Translations under genes and position numbers: made by a program
From: Tausonia pullulans
Taxonomy: Eukaryota; Basidiomycota; Tremellomycetes; Cystofilobasidiales; Mrakiaceae
Assembly: GCA_951802195.1 (NCBI GenBank)
Contig: OX637626.1
Span: 806,001-870,000, forward strand
Length of the DNA: 64,000 nucleotides
Direction: 5' to 3'
Notes under the pieces: generated by a model
The model's input: only the letters and a program-made list of their open reading frames with translations
Told to the model about the DNA's origin: nothing
Databases searched by the model: none
Part shown: in pieces, positions 50,101-61,950 of the stretch
How the letters are laid out: each line of letters starts with the position of its first letter
Numbering within the stretch: position 1 is the stretch's first letter

Positions 50101-51189
50101 GCCTTGCAAATGTCGTCGGCGACCGTGGGAGTCGCTGTCGCCGTGAGGCAGAGCACTCGCTCGGCCTTGATTTCCTCGGCAAACCTGGCAACCTGAGAGT
50201 ACAATGTAAGTGTCCGCCTTGTATGGAAGTTCATTTAGAATTGGTGCACCTTGAGGTAGTCCGGACGGAAGCTTGCGGAGCGAAGGGAGTTAGTCCAGAA
50301 AGACCAGAGTCCTCAACCCCGAGTCTCTCACGTACCTGCTCCCCCACTCCGAGATGCAGTGACTCTCATCCACGGCGAGAAGAGAGACCTTAGCCCCGCG
50401 GATGAGCTCGTGGAAGCGCTCGTTGTTAAGTCGCTCGGGGGCGACATAGAGAAGCTTGAGGGTGCCGTCACGCACGTCGTCGTTCACCTTGATTGTCTCT
50501 TCCGCGGTCAGGGATGAGTCTAATGAGGCTGCAGCGACACCCTTGCGCCTGAGGACATCAACCCTAGGTGATTCATTGCGTCAGACATAGGCACTGATCG
50601 ACGACAGGGCGCATACACCACGGATACGCGCATCGGTAGTTTGTCGAGAAACCACTCACTGATCCTCTGATGATTATAAGGAGGTCAGCAGAAATATTTA
50701 AAACATCATAAAGGAGTAAACTCACTCATCAGCGAAATGAGAGGCGAGACAACGATCGTCAAGCCGGGCAGACAAAGGGCAGGAATCTAGACATGTCCAT
50801 GAGTTCAGAGAGGTGGACATCAGAGCGACAGCGAGATAGCAATGTCATGCGAGGCGGAGCCGCGTATATACCTGGAAAACGAGACTCTTTCCTCCACCAG
50901 TCGGGAAGAGGACTAGGGCGTTCTTTCGTTTGACGAGGAGGCACTCAATGGCCTGCTCCTGTTTGAGCTGGAAAGCATCATACTGCCGGCGACCCCTAGC
51001 TCTTCAGCGCTTACGGCTCATCGAGTATCCTTGAGAGACGAACCGAACTGGACAGACCTCGAAGACCTTTTTCAGCTTCTCCTTGGCTTGGATCATTAGC
51101 GGGTGCTCCGTCCCCCTGATGAAATGGTCCGAAGCGGCGAGCTGCTCCTCGGTAAGCTCGGGGAAGTCGTCGAACTCGTTCTCGGACAT
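47168..51189 (-). CDS. RecQ-family DNA helicase of RecQ4 type, about 764 aa
   Basis: 3'-5' DNA helicase. About 25 exons, the main ones 51058-51189, 50872-50982, 50726-50786, 50660-50666, 50336-50563, 50250-50271, 50070-50192, 49912-50012, 49734-49847, 49581-49669, 49470-49518, 49327-49402, 49162-49261, 49040-49095, 48863-48927, 48641-48797, 48432-48584, 48194-48249, 48014-48055, 47684-47857, 47602-47649, 47487-47545 and 47168-47425. Motifs: FPTGGGKSLVF (Walker A), AVDESHCISEWG, LCLTATATPT, SGYHAGMSADAR, ATIAFAMGVDKAN, SQEVGRAGRDGQ. After the helicase core there is no typical RQC. Instead blocks resemble the human RECQL4 C-terminus: IRPTMLGIMYAQLELDYGYI, a CTTCTFC cysteine cluster, and LTRFAFGISSPRLTMLKLGK. 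The N-terminus before the core is only 44 residues, so no Sld2-like part is present. Exons of 7, 6 (48982-48987) and 8 nt (48123-48130) are inferred; the 6-nt one could be skipped in frame. Confidence 0.87.
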
Positions 51190-51449
51190 GGCGGAGGAGG
51201 TCGAGGGAGAGTGCCGGGCAGGGTCGGGAACTGGATGAGGGGTCAAGTGAAAGATTCCGAGAAAGTGGAATGGCTGTCAGGGGATGGAAAGCAGTATCGG
51301 TCGTGGCCGTCAAGACGCGTGCAGGGGCGCCGCGATCGACGCGACGCGTCTGAGCGTTGCCAAGGTTTCTTTCAATCTTTTCCATTTCGCACATACACAA
51401 CAGTGACAATTTGACTTGTTGGATAAAGATTTGGGTGGAGTGACCCCGC

Positions 51450-54400
51450 TCAAAACTCGTCCTTCGGCCTCAACGACGGCATCTCTTCCTCACCCTTTCT
51501 GATTTCGTCCCCCTCTCTCGGAACAACGACGCCTGCTGCGAGATCGGCCACCTCGATGGCAGCCGCCTTGATGATCTTGTCGCGCGAGAGACGCGAAGCC
51601 AAAGCGGCGACCTCGGCGTCTGCAATGTGCGAAAATGATCAGCTTTATTGGGAGTTACAGGGATAGGCACAATAACGCACCGTACACTTCCCATTCGGGA
51701 ATTTTGCGAGCTCGGTCGAGCTTAGGCTCCTTGGTCAGAGGATCCTGGCAGAGGTCGATTCTGGAAACAAGCGAGCTCCTCATCAGCGCCACTCAGTCGT
51801 ACTCTCGTCGCAGACCAATGGTACCTACGTCTTGGCCTCAGCCAGGCTCTCTTGGCTACACCATGTCGCGCACCAGAGCCAGCTCCTGTCGAGCGTATGA
51901 ATCCTCAGCTGGTCCTGCATCGAGTTTGGCAGATCCTGGTCGAGATTGGCAAGCGAGTTAGGGTCCTGGGCGAGGCCTTGGTACTGCGCTCGAAGGCGAT
52001 CGCCGGCAGCGATCTGGCGGAAGCGGAGCAGGTCGACCACGTAAAGGGCGCTACAGAAGGACTTTTTATGAGCAGGCGGTCCAGGAAGCTCGAAACTTGG
52101 CCATGGACGTACGAGATGTGGTAGGGGCGTCCTCGAAGGGACTCCTTCCAGTATCCTGGAAAAAGCAAGATCATCAAGTCAGCGAGCGGAGAGCAAGGGC
52201 AAGGGAAGCATCCTTGAGCTGACCCGTTTTCCAGAATCGGAAGCCCTCCATCTCCTCGCGATCGTTTCCCATCGGTGCATAGCCATACGCCGCTCCATAG
52301 AGGTCTTCGTCTACAAGCTCCTGCAAGTCGGTCCGGACGATTTGGTCTGGTGAGAAGGCGGTCAGCATTCGTGCCTAGATTGTCCGAAGCGATCGAAGCG
52401 AGCTGAGCGGATCCTTACCAGCATCGACAAAAATGACTTTGTCAAGGTCCATGGGGAAGAGGACATCGAGAAACAATATCTTGTAGCCTGCAAAAGTGAC
52501 AGAGGTCAGACCCGGAAAATCAGAAAGACAAAGAAGAACACACAAACCCCAGATGGTCCTCTGCTTCTCCTTCTGGTGGATCAGCCATGAGGGCCACTTG
52601 TAGCTAAAGGAAGACCTTGGTATCACCAACAGCTAGGAGCAAGTGAAGTCCAGGCCAAGATGCTGGACTTACGTAACCAGTTCGTACTCAAAGCCGTACT
52701 CATTGGCGAGGTGCGGGATGAACTCGAGGAAGGAAGGCGATAGGAAGTTCTCGATAAACCAGAACTTGACGGTGCTGTTGGTATGACGCATAACCGAAAC
52801 GGCCATAATCGAGGCAAAGCGCTGGACAAGGATACATTTCCTCGCGTCAGGCATGAGCGCTACGGTCAGCTTTGCGGAGTGGAGTGCCTACCTCGTAGAG
52901 CAGGCCCGAGGCGACCGTAAATATATTGATGTCCGCGTTCCTCTTGGTTGGAACGACCATAGGCACCTGCGCCTTGCGTACAAAGAGGGACATGACTCTG
53001 GCGGGAGCTCAGTGCGTTGGAACCAGACACGAGGGAGAGCGATACAGAGGGGAGAACGCACTTGGAGTAGACATTCAGAAGGAACGACGGCGGAGGCGGC
53101 CTCATTGTCTCGAGGACGTCCTCTTTCTCCATCCCCGGCTTGCGGAGGAAGCGCGGGTAGAGCGTAAGGCCCGAGAAACTCTGGACCGAAAACGTCGCGG
53201 CCCCCGTCTTGGTGCAGGCGGGCGAGTCCCAACCTTGAGCGCCAACACTCTCAAGCTCGTAGATGTCTCGGCCGCGGCCTTCGCGGATGCTGAGATGGTG
53301 GACGCCAGGGGTGGTTTTGCTATAGGAAGCCCGAATCAACCAACGAATCATCTAAGGAAACAAGATCGAAGTCATCTCACAGCTGGAAATAGCCGAGATT
53401 CGACATGACGGACGTATCAGCCGTTGGATCACCCGAGAGGGTGTTCAGCTGGAGTTGCAGTCCCCTCGGTGGCGCAGAAGTAACGGCCTCCCTCGCGTGA
53501 CCTTCAACGATGAGGTGCTCAATCTCAAAGACGGGTTCAACGTCAGAGGGTAGTTCGGAGAGTCGCAGGTTGTCGAGGTCGTGGATCGATGCGCGGGGAA
53601 TTACGAGCCAGGAGGAGGGCGTGTCGACTCCGAGGGTGAAGATAGGCTCCTGGGGGAGATTGCTGAAGCGCGCACGAGGGATGATCTCGTATCCGGTCTC
53701 GTCGAAGCGGAGGCGCGAGTCCAGAGCTACGCGGTAGAAGCGCTTCAGAGGAATCTCCTCCATATTGACCGCAGGAAGCAAGACGACATGGATGTGAACA
53801 AAGTCCAAGTCCGCGAGGACCTGTAGAGCGAGGAAAAACAAGTGAGCCTTAGGCTGATGCCTAAAAGGAGCGGGCGGATGCGTGCCTTGAGAACGGTCGA
53901 CCACTTTTGGGCGGTCTCGGTAAGGGGATCGAGGACAACGTGGAACCGGAGGAGAGCGGTCGCGTTGTGACCCATATTGAAAGACCTGGGCGGGTGAAAT
54001 GACGGTTGAGCAGCTTTCCAACGTCCGAAAGACAGCGCAAAAAGACTCACGTTTGCTCGCCCTTGAAGAGGTTGTAGTAGTTGTTTCGGTTGGAGGTGGA
54101 GGTCATGCCAAAGATGTTCGTCGGCTGGTCGCTTTGAATGGCGTGGAGAGTGATTGACGAGGCCATGGTCACGAGGTTCGAGTAGGTCTCGCTGCAGGTG
54201 AGGCCAGTATCAAACAAACATTCGTCGGCACAACGATGAAAGGGAGAAGAACGCACCGATCGAAGACGTGAGAGTCGTTGTAAAACGAGTCGATGGCTTT
54301 GGCTACGGGATCGACACGGAGGAGCAGCTCGTGGGCGAACAGGGCGTTGAAGTCGGCCACCGAGAAGCCTCGGGTAGGGTTGACGCGGACAACCTGGCCA

Positions 54401-57400
54401 ACAAAGGAACGCTGAGCACAGCCCAAGAGTACCTCAGACCCAGCACCTGCATCAACTCACGCGTCCATTGATAACAATGGTGGCCTCGCCAGGCTCAACG
54501 CCCAACCTTTCAACGATCAGCTGGCCTGACTTCCAGAACGCTTGGGCCTGGATATAGTCGCCTGTGTGTTCAATCGAGGACGGGGCGCTCCTGTTGAACC
54601 CAGCGCGCTCGAGTATAGAAGCGAGCGTTGTAGGCTCGGCGGGCCCTTCGACGCCGCCGTGAATATGGTGATGAACGGCAACAGAAAAAAGGCCCGGAGA
54701 GGCAGTCGACGATTCGGGAGAGGGAGCGTGGATGAAAGAGAGACGGAAGGAGGAAGTAGCCTGAGCAGAGAAGGCAACTGTCAGTGGTTTGTGGCCTCTG
54801 GCAGAGAAGCAAGAGTTTCACCATTGAGGCCAAGGCGGCAGAGACGAGTTCGGATCCCAGGCGGCTGTCAAGGTCCACAATGAGAATGACCGAGACCTTC
54901 GGCCTAACGAGGGAGTCTGCACCGAAATGAGTCAACATTAAGAAGTTCAGACGAAATACATGTTAAGCGAACCTGTATAGATCCAGTCATGGCCAAGGCT
55001 GGAGCCCTCAGGCATATCGGCGAAGAGCTTGACTAGGTTAGCGGCCTCGAGGCGAGCTTCGCCTCCAGAGGCCTCAAAAATGACCCCGTTGCGCCTGGGA
55101 AAGGCCTGAGGCAGGTCATAGAAGTAGGTCGACCCGTCGGCGGGGTCCTGCTCTGAGTCGGCAAGAGCGCCGGTGTATACCTGGGAAGCAGAAATTGATG
55201 ATCAGCATAGGTTCGAGGGGTCGCCGCTAAGAGAAAGGTGGGCGAACCTGCTTGGCAAGATATTGGATCTGAAGCGTTAACTCGCCCTGAAGGACTCGGA
55301 GCCAATTCTTTTTCGAGAGAGGAGCGAGGCGTTGATCAGACACGAACAAGAGGGGGACCGGACACACCCATGCACCTCATCCCGCTCAAAGGCCTTGCCA
55401 TTGACAAACATGATCTTGCCTGCCGCGACGCCCAGAATGTCCATGCGCTCCTGGTACGCCGCCAGACGGTCCTCATATCCCGGGACCCTCTGGTTAGTAA
55501 CCGAGTAGAAGTCCCGGATCTCCTCGTCCTTCCGGAAGCCCTCCGGATCAGGAAGCCGCGGCGAATGTTCAACGACGTGGTTATAGAACTCGTGCGCCAT
55601 CTCGAGAGGGATGTCGGAGGTGGGCGATCGTTGAATGAGCTTTCATTATGTGGCCAGACGACAGTCAGCGTAAGAGGGAGGGAGCGCGCGAACAGGAAAG
55701 CGAAAGAAGGCACGAACCCGCATAAAGTAGCGAAGAGCCTCGGTGCGGCCCCAGCGATCGATGAGGTAGTGCATGACGCGCGCCATCTTGATGCTCATGC
55801 CCGGAGGCCGACCCTCGCCTTCCATGACGGGGACGATGCCAAACCGGACGGTGAGGCCACGCTGCACGAGCTGTTGGACCTGCTGGACGAGGACCTGAAT
55901 TCCCTCGACAGTACCAAGGTCAAGTGAGAGGATGACGTTAAAAACATTCTTGCGCATGGGCGGCAGCGCGCCAGGCTGTGTCTGCCGGAGAAGCTGGAGT
56001 TATAGAAGATGCGATCAGTAGACTACCAGCGTGGGTCGAACTGAGCTCATGAGCACGTGCGCGACTTACAGCATTCCAGGACTTAGGGAAGGATGCGTAG
56101 CGAGCGTCCTTCTCGATGTCGTTCCACCATAGAATGGTGTCTCCACCCTCGAGCCGGTCGCTGGCATCAACGAGGCCGTCAAAGAGGTCTACGGGGAGAG
56201 GCTCTAGGGTGAGGAGCGTGTGGGCTTGGGCTGGGGTGAACCCCAGCTCGGTGAGGGCGACCATGTTGTGAAGAGAATTACGGACGAGAGGAATGAGGCT
56301 GGTGGAGAAGAGAGAAAAGTGTCAGCGCCCTCTATTGACGATCACAATATACGGAGGGGGCCCACTCGAAAACATCCATCTCATTATCGTTCACCTCTCG
56401 CGAGCCAATCCAGAGTCGGCCTTCCTTCTTGCCAAGGGCTCCCGGTCGAGCGATGCTCTGCGAGCCGCCGAGAGAGTCCCATACGCGGCGATTTTCCCAA
56501 ATCTCGCGAATTTTAGCCTCTAGTTCTGGTCCCTTAGGACCCCTCAAGATCTGGTCTGGGTCCTCGAGTCGACCGAGGGCGTTAACGTAGAGCGGGAAGT
56601 CCTGAGATATGGCCTCAAGGGCGCGAAGCGGCGAGGTATGATTGAGGATCAGACCGGAGGCGTGCAGGGGGATGGCTGGAGAGGGGTGTCAGTAAGCTTG
56701 GAGCAGCTAGCACAGAGGCATATGCAGTTGAAGACAGACCAGAGATGCCGGCCTCCGTCAGCTCAGACGGCGTCGCCTCCCAGAGAGTTGGCCCGAGAGA
56801 GTCGAGGAAGGGCGAGGCAGACGCGATGGGCTCCTGGGCCTCTGTTCTCGCGAGAAGGAAGTCAGAATTGGTTTTGATTTAGGTCCTGACAAGCGATCCA
56901 GACTTACTGTCATCCGTGATGTCATCGCGTTCAGTTGCGCCGACGCTGCGGTCGTCGACGCTCGAGTACTCCATCTTCTTGAGCACCATCTCAACTCCCC
57001 ATCCCAGGGGATGGACGGCTGACAAATGGCCCCAGCCGGAGCTATTGGTGGTGGTGGAGGAGCGTGGGTCCGATCTGTACCGGATGAGCAGAGGGAGCTC
57101 GGAGAACGACTGGACGAACTCGAGCAGCGGCGCGAATAGAATCGACGTTGGGTGGAAGTAGAGGATCGCAGGCCGGTCCGCCGGGATGGAGGATGGCGAC
57201 GAGGCAGGGATCAGATGGTCGAAAGAGTAGATTTGAGGGGCAACGGTGAAGCTGAGCAGTAAGAATGAGTGACAACAGAAGACATCAGCGGAGCCGGGCA
57301 AGCCTGTCTAAACGCTGTCGCACACAGTCGACAAGCACAAGAATACTCACCTCTCATTGGCCCAACGAATATCGTCGCCCCCATTCTGAAGGCCAAGCAC

Positions 57401-57962
57401 AAGAAGCGCTCCATCGACACCGCATCCACGTCTACCCTGCCAATCGAGCCAGGCTCCGCACTCCTCGAGACCCTCCTCGAGGGCCGCATCGACCTCCTCG
57501 TCGTGTAAGCTGAGGTGCGCCTCGACGATGGGCGCCGTCTCCTTGGCGGCGATGCCTAAGTACCAAGTCGGGAGTGCAGCCGGATGGATGGGTAACAAAG
57601 GGACCGTTGAATCAAGGAGGGCTTCGGGTGAGAGCGTGTCGAGGGACGGGATCTTCGAGATGGCGGCGAGGAGAGCCGGGAAAGCCGAAGGGTCATGGAG
57701 GTGGGTCTGCTCGCTGTTTGCTCCCCGCGTACGCCATGTGTCAGCTGAATATAGGCTAGATCTACCTCCAACGATCCAGGATGAACGCAGAAACCCACAG
57801 AAGCTCGAAAACTGGGTGAGACGCCGACCAGCTTGTCTTGAGCGCGACGTTGACAGCGCGATGGGCCGCTGTCGCCGACGACGACCCCGCGGCAGCGACT
57901 TCTGGTGCTAGCCAGAGGAGTGGGAGGGCGGAGAAGACTCCTGCCGAGAGAAGAAACAGCAT
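51450..57962 (-). CDS. UDP-glucose:glycoprotein glucosyltransferase (UGGT)
   Basis: ER folding sensor that re-glucosylates misfolded N-glycoproteins. The multi-exon gene starts at 57962 with a signal peptide ([20 protein letters not shown], then EVAAAGSS). The long central part is the lumenal sensor region; I read its pieces but did not resolve every splice. The C-terminal GT24 glycosyltransferase domain is clear, coded at about 51680-52860: [59 protein letters not shown] followed across an intron by [11 protein letters not shown] (the DxD metal site), [20 protein letters not shown], and [14 protein letters not shown]. The protein ends RPKDEF, a KDEL/HDEL-like retention signal with Phe last. 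Promoter side faces 58000. The family call is secure; total length is not computed. Confidence 0.9.
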
Positions 57963-59689
57963 GATGGATGAGAGGGGTTGATAAGAAGGGGAGACAGTCA
58001 GTCGAGAACGCATCCCAGTCCCGGCAGCAGTGTAGCCAAGGCGACGACGGGCGAGCGCTGGCTTTCGTGGGCTTGAGAGCTTGAGAAACAAAGGTTCTCC
58101 CTACTTCTGCTGAACTCTGACATCCACCTACCTCTTGCTCGCCCTCCTCTTCGACAGCATGCGTTCCCCTCGAAGCGTGTCGTCGTGACGCTCTTCTCTT
58201 CTTTCCAGAGACCGTGAGTCTTTCCTCTCATGTCCTCCCTCTCGCTTTCCTTCTTTCGCTCGGCTTTGTCGGCCTTCGCTCCTCCCTTTCGCCTCCTCCT
58301 CCCTCTATTCTCTACATGATGCTCTATTTTAATTAGACACGGACTAGGGGCACTTGTCCCGACATGTCGAAATTTTCTCCCAAGATGGCCTGATCCCCCG
58401 ACCTATGTTTCTTTTCGTGCTCGCTCACCCCCTCGAAGGAGAACAAAACGACTGACCCATCTTGCCTCTGCTCTCCATTGCTCAGATTCCCCGGCTTCGC
58501 GAAACAGTGAATGCCGTCTGGTCTCATGGATCAAGGCCTTCGCCCGATGCCTTCAGGTGTGTGACTGGCGACAACGACATCTGGCTTGGCTTCTTCCCTT
58601 TCAGTCTTCACCATGGCAGTCCTTTCTACCCTTCCGTCTCTCTTTATGATGTATGCCAATGATGACACAGATGCTGGGGCAAGAGGACGTGACACTTCTT
58701 TTCCCCCTCTGGGGAGGTTGAGACTTGGTCGCGCTTGACTTCACTTCAAACCAGCCTGCTTTCCTCTCGAGAGGGGGGGAGGCGGAGTCTGAGGCGTCTG
58801 TCTAGTTGGCTTAGTTTATGTATAAATGATTATTTCGCCTAATTTGTCCATTAATCAACGGTCTTCCCAGTGAGGCAAAGACGAGGGACATTCGAAAGGA
58901 GGAAGCATCGCGAGTTCGATTAAAGAGGAGCGCGTGCCTTAACGGGCCCTCCTTCAGGATAGCCCCATGCTCGGAGATCCAGATCTTGACACAAACCGAT
59001 GAGAACAAAAGACTCATTTCGACAAAGGGAGGAAACCTTGGCAGCTAATCGCAATGGCCTCGTAAATGCATTCAAGCCTAATTTCCGTGTTGACTGCTAT
59101 ACCTCAGTGTCCAGAGGTCAAGCTCCAGTCGCAGTTCGCAAATCTTTCTGAGCTGAACTTGACGGCATTGCTCCAAATGACTGGTCGAAAAGAGCCATCG
59201 ACTAGGCGGGGCAGTGACAATCGCCCCGAGAAAAACTGTCGATATCAGTGCGGTGTCAGATCACAAGCCATTCGCTCCATCAGGATCCGTGTCAACTAGC
59301 ATCACAGATCACAAAAAGAGGACATGGTGATATTGGCATGACGTCCAACTCGGCATCATCCTGTGATCTCCTCTTTTGGCAAGGGGTGACAGGGATAATT
59401 CCTTGATCTACCATGATTCTAGATGGGAACTACTCAGCGGCTGCGACCAGCGCACAGCTGTATGTCTATCTGATCGTGATGCGTACAGACGAAAGCATCC
59501 TCTTCCTTGAAGTCCCGTAGTTGTAATCAGTAACACTGAGTTAGATCTCTTCGTGTTAGGTCTACATGCGTACTGCAAGATGGTAGATTAGACTTGACTT
59601 TTGCGCACTAATCCAGCTCCTCTTCCCTCTCTTTCCGCGCCTGACGACCGCCCTCTCCCGCCCACGTAACTGTCTGCCTTCGCGAAAGA

Positions 59690-60040
59690 ATGGTGTCTTC
59701 CTTTCTCGAGCCCGCACACTCTTTTGACCTCATACATATACCACCGACGTGAGTCCGCTCTCCAGCTTTTCCTTGTTCGCCCTGTTTCTATTCTCCCGGT
59801 CTCTTCATCATCTTGAATCGAGTTTCTCGACCTGTCCTCCTTGTCTTCCTTCCTCCCGACCTTCGAGCAAGCAACCCCTGACTGACTCTTCCTCTTTCAG
59901 TCTTTAAACCAAGTTCTGGGCGCACCTCTATGTCCAGCTTCTACATGGCGAGTCAGGGAGATCAGGCACAAGCCCAAGGTACACTTAAAATTCGGCGTGC
60001 CAGGCCCTCGGGACCCCCGTGCACGTCGCTTCGCTTGTGA
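59690..60040 (+). other. Candidate small spliced transcript or short ORF
   Basis: An ATG at 59690 is followed by a strong donor (GTGAGT at about 59750). A CT-rich tract then ends in TTTCAG at 59900. Joining these gives a stop almost at once, so the first part would be leader. In the next piece an ATG at 59930 opens 36 codons (MSSFYMASQGDQAQAQ, then a basic stretch) ending at 60040. No family is recognised. It could be a leader exon of an unrecognised gene, a small protein, or chance. Confidence 0.2.
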
Positions 60041-60086
60041 TTCCAAAGCTCTCCCTTTGATTTTTTTGTTGCTCTCGTTGCTCTTA

Positions 60087-60132
60087 TGTCTGGTTCCTTA
60101 ACTGCATTATGTCTGGTTCCTTCCCTGCATTT
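60087..60132 (+). repeat. Short tandem direct repeat
   Basis: Two nearly adjacent copies of TTATGTCTGGTTCCTT, each followed by a similar CTGCAT, about 23 nt per unit. It lies in non-coding DNA. Confidence 0.7.
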
Positions 60133-60396
60133 CTCTCGTGAGAGAAAAGGACGGCCTTACGAAACATCTCAACGAGACCATATACACCTGTGAGCTTTCT
60201 GAGCGTGGGCTAGCGACGGGCAAACTCGAGTCTATTCGATAAGAGAGAACAAACTCAAATGGTTCGTTCATACGAAGACGCACTGCAAGTATAAATGCGG
60301 GTTATGAGGCTGTACTTTCCGCACGAAAGCGCGCGTGTCTCAATCAGGCAAGCAACGGCCCTCTCCCTTTCAACAGTCCTCATGACGTAAACCCGA

Positions 60397-61550
60397 TCAG
60401 AAAGACGCCCATTCCAGACTGTAGAACTCGGCCTCTTTTCTCTCATTGTCCCACCCGGCGATCAGGTGCGCCTTCTTAGTCGCTGTGCCCAGTCGACCCC
60501 ATGCGACGAGCTCCATCGGCCGGACGGCACTCTCGATCGAAGGTTTTGGGGTCGCGACAAAGTGGGAGTGGTAGCGGAGCGAGTCGCCTGGGAGGCGAGA
60601 GGCGGAGTAGCAGGTGGTTAATGTGAGCGCGGTCGACGCATGGATGTTCTCTCTAGACTTTGAGACTCACCCGGGTATACGAGCAGCTTGCCTCCAAATT
60701 TGAGACCAACACCCATAAAGTAGCCCCGTTCCCACAATGCCCTGAACACGCCCGCCTCTGACCGCTCCTCTAGCGTGCTCGGGTATGTCCACACGCCGGC
60801 CTCGCGCGCAGCTTCCAGCGTCTCGTACGTCACGTCCTCCGGATGGTAGTATGGCAGACCCTCCGACGTCGGTGGTGTGAACACCTGGTAGGCCGCAATG
60901 ACGGAGGCTGCGACTGGAGGTGGCTTGGACGCCACCTCTTCAACGATGGCTGTGTCATTCTCGCCCTCGACGATCTCACCTGCCGCGAGAGCAGCCGCCC
61001 GGTTGGCCGCCGCTTTCTCCTGCTTGGCCTTGATGCGAGCATCCCGCTTGATGCGGTCCTTCTCGCTGAGGACGATCTTATGCGCGTTGGCGCGCCTCTC
61101 GGCGTCGTCCCGGATGAGCTCCTGCTGCTGGGCGCGAATGTCGGCGATGAATGTGGCAGTTTCGGCGGAAATTTCCTCCGTCGATGGAGGACGCGTCGCT
61201 TTAGTGTCGTCGATGAGAACAGCGACACCTGGGCAAGCAAGCGACGAAGTAAACGCTGCGTCAGCTCTCGTAGGAACAAGACGAGACGCGTCCAGCACCG
61301 TGCGCAATGTCTCGTCGGAAGACGTACCGTTCTCGACGAGTACGACGACCTCCTCCGGCATGAGGCTCAATGGCAAGCCGAGGAAGATATTTTGCTGCGA
61401 AATGGAGGGCAGCGTGCCGACGAGCGAGCCGCAGATGTGGTGTTCGATGCGAAGCGTCCGGACGTCGTCGACAGACCAGATGTAGGCCTTATTGGCCGCG
61501 ACATGTATGGGGATTTTACGCTTGGGCGTGACGGGTGACGAGGAGTCCAT
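60397..61550 (-). CDS. SEN34: tRNA-splicing endonuclease subunit Sen34, 356 aa
   Basis: Catalytic subunit of the heterotetrameric endonuclease that cuts the 3' splice site of tRNA introns. Exons 60671-61550 and 60397-60587 with one GT-AG intron. The N-terminal domain reads PIHVAANKAYIWSVDDVRTL and IFLGLPLSLMPEEVVVLVEN. The middle is charged and Lys/Ala-rich. The C-terminal nuclease domain begins at ALWERGYFMGVGLKFGGKLL. The expected Tyr-His-Lys catalytic set is visible as the Tyr and His in LRYHSHFVATPK and the Lys in LGTATKKAHLIAGW. The start MDSSSPVTPKRK has a good context and precedes the conserved domain directly. The two parts join cleanly in the conserved VYPGDSLRYH region. Divergent from the RMND1-like gene. 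Confidence 0.94.
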
Positions 61551-61950
61551 TTGGGCGAAGGAGATGCTGTTCTGACGCTAGACAGAAGAACTATCGGTTG
61601 AGGGGGCGGAAATGGAAGATTCAGCTATCGGAAGAGAAAAAAGAGTCAGCACGAGTCAACTTGATAAAAAGAAGGCCACACACACGTGAGCCTTGGCAGG
61701 CCAAGGTGGCAAAGGCAAGGCGGTGATGGTGTTAGTGGTTGTCGAAAGGACATGTAGGCTGTCTTCCTTCTCCTCTGCCTCTACTACGCACCTGCCTCAT
61801 CAACTTGCGGCGACTCCATGCGCGTGACGACTTGCTGAATCGACGCGTAAGCGGCGGGCGCGGAACGCCGGAGCAAGAAGCTATCTCCTCCCGACCTCGA
61901 ATTTCCGCCTTTCATTCTCAACCTCATCTCACCCTCTCTTTCTCTTCAAC
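61551..61950. promoter_or_regulatory. Shared promoter region, SEN34 and RMND1-like gene
   Basis: A 400-bp gap between divergent start codons. The side near 61860-61950 is CT-rich and leads into TCTTCAACATG at the downstream start. No specific site is claimed. Confidence 0.45.

Larger units (their letters stand above)
57963..60396. other. Intergenic 2.4 kb, UGGT promoter and unassigned DNA
   Basis: 57963-58330 likely holds the UGGT promoter and leader. From 58330 to 59650 I see no conserved protein and no convincing tRNA. At 59690-60040 there are hints of a small spliced transcript, described separately. At about 60087-60132 a phrase containing TATGTCTGGTTCCTT occurs twice in tandem. The rest up to 60396 is 3'-flank of SEN34. 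Confidence 0.4.

Noticed and set aside
58330-59650. tRNA or other small RNA genes in the UGGT upstream gap
   Set aside because: I looked for the GGTTCGA-type B box with a matching A box and acceptor stem and found none convincing.
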